From the NCBI GenBank assembly GCA_015680685.1, contig MNCI01007630.1, forward strand, positions 472,891-536,890: a DNA stretch of 64,000 nt. Direction: 5' to 3'. The position numbers were made by a program, and so were the translations under genes. Positions 58,473-64,000 of the stretch are shown here, in pieces. Position 1 is the stretch's first letter. Every line of letters starts with the position of its first letter. The notes below the pieces were generated by a model. The model was given only the letters and a program-made list of their open reading frames with translations. It was not told the origin of the DNA and ran no database searches. This stretch comes from Gnetum montanum. Lineage: Eukaryota; Streptophyta; Gnetopsida; Gnetales; Gnetaceae.

Positions 58473-60960
58473 ATGGACCATCTAACGTCCAAGATGTCTT
58501 CTCACAGGAGAGATGCATTTGAACCACTGATGCCGCAAGAATGTCGGGTGGTGTATAAACATCCCGATGAATATGTCCCTGATTTCACATTCATCCTACA
58601 TTAGGATGAATATCTTCGATGGTGGGACATGGAGGGTAGCATTGTGCTACCGCCCGACCGAGCAGCTCCTACGATGCTATATCACAATCTGGGCAGAATG
58701 GTCATCCAGGATCGAGTGGTAGAGTATGTCATGGAGGATCATGACTACTGGGACTATCGTCCCATAGAAGCTCAACAGAAAAGAGATCAATAGCAGGCCA
58801 AGAGATATGAACAACAGAAGGGGAAACACTTTAGTAACCCCTTATTCTTACAAGGGCCACATGACGATGGAGATCCTGTATTTCATGATACTCATTTGAC
58901 CGAACTTCACCTAGGGTCGCAGATCCTCTAGTCAGTCATCCAGAATAAACCTCCAAGTGACCACGACACTCAAGGGGATGGTGGGTCATGTAGAAAAGCT
59001 GGAGGAGATGACCACGGCCATCACCAAGGTAGAAGGGAAGATCACCGCTGGAGTGGTGGTGATGCCTCTCCTTCTTCTCTATCCTCCCCCTCTCCTTCAC
59101 CTTTGTCTAGCTCAGGTTCTGAGTGTTACAAGGGAAGGTTGGAGGGAAAGGACAGTGGTAGGTAGGTTCGAGCGGGAAAACGTGAGGAAGCACACGACCA
59201 ATCGTGTGGCCCTCGCCAGCATGAAAGAAGGGGTAGTAGAAATCGTCACAAACGTCATAGTCCCCAACATGAGTATGATTCAGATGAGCGGTTGTTAGCT
59301 ACTCAGAGCATGCTCCACATTGTAGAGGCAGTTCATATTCCAAGTAGGCACATGAAGGATAGTCAGATCAAGTATGTTGACATGAACAACATCCCCAGAT
59401 TTAAAGGGGAATACAACTGTGATTCGCAGACCCACCTACAGGCATTCCATGATGCCTGCACCCTGCAAAATATTAATAACGATTGGCAACGGTTAAAGTT
59501 ATTTCCCCTAACACTCATCAAAGAAGTTGAAAGTTGGTACAGGTCCTTAGAGCTGGAATCAATTAGAAGGTGGAGTACAATGCTTGAAATCTTAAATGAC
59601 AAATATCAAATGTACTCTAGAGTGGCAAATCTGAGATGGTAGATCCAAGATTGAAAACAAGGGAATCATGAACCCTTGGATGCTGCCATGAGCAAGTATT
59701 ACTCACTGTTGCATCAATGCCCTAGTTATGGTTATTCTCAGTAGGCACAGCTTCGCCACATTATTGATGGGCTCCGTTTTGAAACAAGAAAGACCCTTGG
59801 TGTCTACACCAAGGAACGGCTATCAGAGCTAAGGGCCCATCAGTTGTAGTGCCTCATTGATCAGGTGGCCAAGGAGGAAGGAGAACTCAAAAAAAAGGAG
59901 AGTGCTGAAGAATTCAATTGAGATCCTTCCCTTAGAAAAAGGGAGGTCTATTTTTGTGATGAGGATGACGAGTCACCACTGGAAGCAGTGGTGAGCCAGA
60001 AAAATTTGTCGTTACAAAAATTTGCATAGAAAATATCAACAAATATGGATAAAATGTAGGACTCTTCAGATGAGAGATTCCAAAGTGTATTGAAAATCGC
60101 AGAAGAGTCCAAAGAGTAGGGTAGTGACCATGATTAGCATAGGAAGAAGGGAGCTGAACGTACCCAACATAAGGGTAAGGGAAAAGTTGCTGTAGTAGAA
60201 TAGGTTGCAGACTCTGACACCGAAGAGGATGATGGATGCGGCGTATGCCAATATGAACATCCTAAAGGATGTTGTCCTATGGTGTTTCACTTTCAAGAGT
60301 CTGGGATCTATGCCTTGAACCCTCGTTTGGCGTAGAGGCAGACACCTTGAAGGTTGCCTTATCCACAAGGGAATCCCAGGTGATTCTACCAGTAGTAGCA
60401 AGGATACTATCCAAGTGGAACGCCTCCACAATCATATGAATATTTCCAATAGTGGAAGACCCCACAAGCATGGGGAATGCCACCTCCAAGGCAACAGTAC
60501 CCTTACAAGCAGCCAGATCCTTATGGGTACTATGTTTAGCAGCCCGTCTCTCCAAGAGAGTTTTCCACTCATGTGGCCTTTCCCAGTTACTACCATCCCC
60601 CTAAATATTTTAGACATCTATCTCCATCACGCAGGGGGACAAATCCACATCACTTCTACCCTCCGTCACCTTCTTTTTCCACTTCTCCACATCACCGCTC
60701 TTAGTTTCCATTGGCTCCATCTATGCAGGGAGAAATACTACCACAACCACAACAACGAAATGCTACGAGGATTGTAAACTTACAACTGGCACCTAGGTCG
60801 AGTGGACCGGAATCCAAGTCATGTAAACGCCCTTTCTTCCGACCCAATAATCTGAACACATCCTCACCTACGCCTGTGGACAGTGCCTCTGAACCTACCA
60901 ATGCCTCTACCATCATACAGCCCAAGCAGGCCTCCACTCTGTCACACTCCAACATCTAGA
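58473..60960 (+). pseudogene. gag of Ty3 copy 2
   Basis: Frame 3 runs from ATG 58473 (MDHLTSK) or 58494 through the entire gag into pol without needing a frameshift, interrupted only by point stops. Segments: an N-terminal acidic/aromatic region with PDEYVPDF; a Ser/Arg-rich middle; the gag core at 59290-59640 (DSQIKYVDMNNIPRFKGEYN, then EVESWYRSLELESI), open for 116 codons; a coiled Lys/Glu stretch (DQVAKEEGELKKKES); then CGVCQYEHPKGCC near 60240, a short Cys/His cluster that may stand in for a zinc knuckle; then a long Pro/Gln/Tyr-rich tail to 60957. It forms the particle shell. Confidence 0.85.
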
Positions 60961-63900
60961 TGATCATGCTCACGCATGCTGTGATCGACTGGATCAAAGC
61001 TAGTTCTCTTCCCTGGAAGTTGACAGATCCGGGAAGCCCCCTCATATATCTTTAGGTGGTTGGGAATGAGCTGTGCAAAGCTCTTCTGGACTCAGGGTCA
61101 AGGGTTAATTTAATCTCTCATGACATGTACAAGAACTAGAACCTGCCCTCGCAAAAGAAGAGCAACATCTGGCTCGAGTTAGCAGACCAATCCATCACCG
61201 TTCCATTAGGCTTTGTGGAGGACATTATGACCACCGTCTGTGGGTGGTCCTACCCTGCTGACTTCCTGGTCATCCATTTTGAAAACTGTAAGGGGAACTT
61301 CCCAATCATCTTGGGAAGAGCCTAGCTAAGCATGATGGATGCATGACTACGACTTTGAGATCTATCCTTGGAAATTTCAAAAGAAAATCCTTTCGGGAAG
61401 ATCAAGAAGAAAAGAGTTCCATGCATCGTGTACAGTGACTCAGGGTGCAACTGTGTGTAGCAATTATGGTATGCTAAGTGGACATCCATTCAAGCATGTA
61501 GTCGATGTACCAAGGAATCTCCAATTCAACAGTGCCTATATGCAGTAGCCACTAACCAAGAAGGCACCCAGTGGCTGACAGCTGATCTTGCTAGTTGCAC
61601 AATATGCATGGAACCAACTGAGGGGCTAGTGCAAGCCTATATCGATAGTAGGGATGTGATGGAGGAGATTCATCAAAAAACCTCCATTGTTGATGACTTT
61701 GATGACTGGGGAAAGCTAGAGATCCCTAAGAGCTTCAAGCAAGAGCCCCTTGAGCTAAAATCCCTACCGGCTCACTTAGAGTATGCATTCTTGCAAAACA
61801 GCAAGCCGGTAATTATCAATGCTGCCCTTGCTCCTGAACAAAAATAGAAGTTACTGGTGATGGTAAACAAATGGGTTGCTGCATTCACGTGGTCCTATCC
61901 TAAGCTGATTGGCATTGATCCTAGGATCTGCCAGCACCAGATCTACCCTAACCCTTCCATGAAGCCACGACAATAACCACAAAGACGATTGAATCCTAAA
62001 TTGAAGCAAGTAGTAAAGGATGAAATTGAACAACTGCTCAAGGCAGGATTCATCTATTCAGTTGCTGATAGCGAATGGGTTAGCCCACTCATTATCATAC
62101 CCAAGAAAGGTGGCAAGTGGAGGGTCTGTATCGATTTCCAGTTGCTTACCATGGCAAATTTTAAGGAGCACTTCCCGCTCCCATTTGTGGACCAGGTGTT
62201 GGACACAATCGCAAGACACCAATATTACAGCTTTTTGGATGGTTATAATGGTTATAACCAGATCCAAATCGCACCACAGGACCAGGCCAAAACTACTTTC
62301 ACAAATTCATGGGGGACTTTTGCATATAAGAAGATGCCCTTTGGCTTGTGCAATGCACCTACGACATTTCAATGCCTTGTCTTAAGCATATTCTAGCAAC
62401 AAATCGGCAATGGTGTAGAAGTCTTCATGGATGACTTCTCCACCTATGGTGCCTTGTTCAAGCAAGCTTTGGACTACCTAGAGCAAGTTTTAAAGAGGTG
62501 TGTAGACACCAATCTATGGCTCAATTGGCAAAAGAGCCATCTAATGGTCCAAGAGGGCATAGTGTTGGGGCATCTCATTTCATCAACTAGGATTAGTGTA
62601 GACCCTAAAAAGATCAGGGTCATCCAAGGAATTACCTGCCAACCAAGTATTGTCAAAGATGTGCAGTCATTCTTTGGACACACTGGTTACTACCAGCACT
62701 TCATTGAGCACTTCTCGAAGATTGCTCGGTCATTGTTAGAGCTTACAAAGAAGGATGCTCTATTTATCTGGACCAAGAAATGCAAGTTCACATTCCAAGT
62801 GCTAAAGCAAAAGCTCATAGAAGCTCTAGTTCTACAGGCACTTGATTGGTCTAGACCCTTTCACATTATGATGGATGCCTCCAACTATGCTTTGGAAGCC
62901 ATGCTTACACAGTGTGATGATCAGAAACATCCATATTATATCCACAGTGCAAGCCATAGCATTTTGGATGCACAACTAAACTATACCACGATCGAGAAAG
63001 AATTGATGGTGGTGGTGCTGACATTGGATAAATTTCGGCACTATGTGCTCGGGTACAAGGTGTTTGTGCACACAGACCACAGTGGTATCCGATTCCTGAT
63101 GAACAAACCAATGGTGAGCCCCTGTATAATTTGATGGCTAGTGATTCTTCAGGAGTTTGATCTGACCATGGTAGAAAGAAAGGGATCTGAGAATGTGGTC
63201 GCTGACCATTTGTCTCGGTTACGATGGGATGATGCAGAAGAGGAGGAGACTTTATCCGATCAATTTCCAGATGAACTTCTCTTCACAAGCGTCGTTGATC
63301 CTCAACAACCCAAGGAATCTCCTTGGTTCAACCACATCCTTACCTACCTTACAACACAGGAGCTGCCAAAAGAATGGAACCATCGGTAGAAACAGTAGTT
63401 TCTCCACAAAGCCAAGCATTTCATGGAAATCAATGGCCACCTCTACAAGGTGTATGCAAACGGCTTGGTTTGATGGTGTGTCCCTGATGCTGATGCACTA
63501 CGCATCCTACAGGATGCTCATGAGGGCCCTTGTGGGGGCCACTATGTTGGACGTAGAATGACCATTAAAATCCTGCTTGCAGGGTATTATTGACCTACAC
63601 TTTTCAGGGACGCACAATGGTTCGCCCGCTCTTATGAATGATACTAACAAGATGGTGGGATGTCGGCATACTTGGAGGGACCTCAATAGTGGATTCAGCC
63701 ACTGGAGCCCTTTGACATCTATGGTATTGGCTTCATGGGACCCATCACCCCCTTATCAAATGGAATGCATATATCATTTTGGTGGTGGACTACTGGACAA
63801 AGTGGGCAGAAGTGGTAGCCGTCATCGACTATTTTTCCAACACTGTTGCACGATTTGTTCAACAACAAATCATTATTAGGTTTGGAGTGCCTCGTGCACT

Positions 63901-64000
63901 CATTTTTGACAATGGGACACACTTCATGGGGGTTACTTTCGAAAGCTCATGCAATGCTTAGGGGTAACACATAACTTTACAACACCTTATCACCCCCAAG
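60961..64000 (+). pseudogene. pol of Ty3 copy 2: protease, RT, RNase H, integrase (cut by window end)
   Basis: Protease at 61020-61330 keeps the catalytic DSG (LLDSGSRVNLIS, 61080-61115). RT at 61990-62560 has WVSPLIIIPKK, LLTMANFKEHFPLPFVDQVL, FLDGYNGYNQIQIA, KKMPFGLCNAPTTFQ and an intact FMDD box at 62424-62435. RNase H at 62860-63090 has MMDASNYALEAML, TIEKELMVVV and HTDHSG. A 235-codon open stretch spans RT to RNase H. Integrase starts near 63500 (GGHYV), with VVDYWTKWAE near 63782 and IFDNGTHFMG near 63903. Frame 3 shifts to frame 2 around 63760-63780. About a dozen point stops plus this shift inactivate it. Confidence 0.9.

Larger units (their letters stand above)
57391..64000 (+). mobile_element. 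Ty3/gypsy LTR retrotransposon (copy 2), 3' end outside window
   Basis: It begins with a 937-bp LTR (TGATGAAGTGTC to CTCATCA), a tRNA-Asp primer site and a long gag-pol, and runs off the right edge in integrase. It is the best preserved member here. Insertion is into copy 3; the five bases before it are CTAAG. Confidence 0.92.

Overview
This is a repeat-rich, mostly AT-rich stretch of nuclear DNA from a seed plant. The evidence is Ty3/gypsy elements primed by tRNA-Asp, a plant L1-type LINE with a zf-RVT tail, a plant-type Helitron, hAT and Copia remnants, and an intron-containing jacalin-related lectin gene. A large-genome gymnosperm is possible, but that is only an inference from the TE load and the two-domain lectin. 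I recognise two plausible host genes; nearly everything else is mobile DNA at different stages of decay.

Layout. 1-10047: a 5'-cut, decayed Ty3/gypsy element (gag tail, protease, RT/RNase H, integrase), then about 5 kb after pol with an eroded coiled-coil ORF and an LTR-promoter-like module, a polypurine tract and a 3' LTR. 10053-11815: an inverted gag-plus-PBS piece of a related element that the first element seems to have entered. 13.9-21.0 kb: an ancient tandem duplication of a gene-flanking region, each copy hit separately by the same GC-rich LINE. The second LINE is a nearly full ORF2 that integrated by twin priming (inverted body, short sense 3' end, poly(A), about 14-bp target duplication). 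21079-21630: an intronless SRPBCC/Bet v 1-fold protein gene downstream of that duplication.

24.9-30.8 kb is the lectin locus: a promoter with three long repeat units and a partial fourth, a TATA box, and a five-exon gene for a protein of about 339 residues with two jacalin domains. Intron 2 carries a 57-bp duplication that includes its splice donor. A 3.1-kb hAT element sits exactly at the stop codon (8-bp target duplication containing the TAA), moving the old 3' flank, which has duplicated polyadenylation signals, 3.1 kb away. 32.5 kb holds a small LRR fragment. 33-40 kb is AT-rich with no recognisable gene. 40.3-40.7 kb is a GC-rich SINE-like tandem. 41.5-43.0 kb is a decayed LINE followed by a minisatellite.

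46.4-51.6 kb is a decayed Helitron Rep-helicase split by a probable Copia LTR. 52.0-55.9 kb holds a MITE-like hairpin, several minisatellites and one uncertain ORF region. 55918-57390 is another gag-protease fragment of the same Ty3 family, interrupted by a second member whose complete 5' LTR, PBS and gag-pol run from 57391 past the end of the window.

I found no previously undescribed multi-gene system. The most unusual structures are the rearranged lectin locus, the twin-primed LINE inside a duplicated flank, and the post-pol ORF with its own LTR-like upstream module. Five single-base gaps (n) occur, near 36.7, 47.3, 49.9, 50.9 and 51.3 kb.
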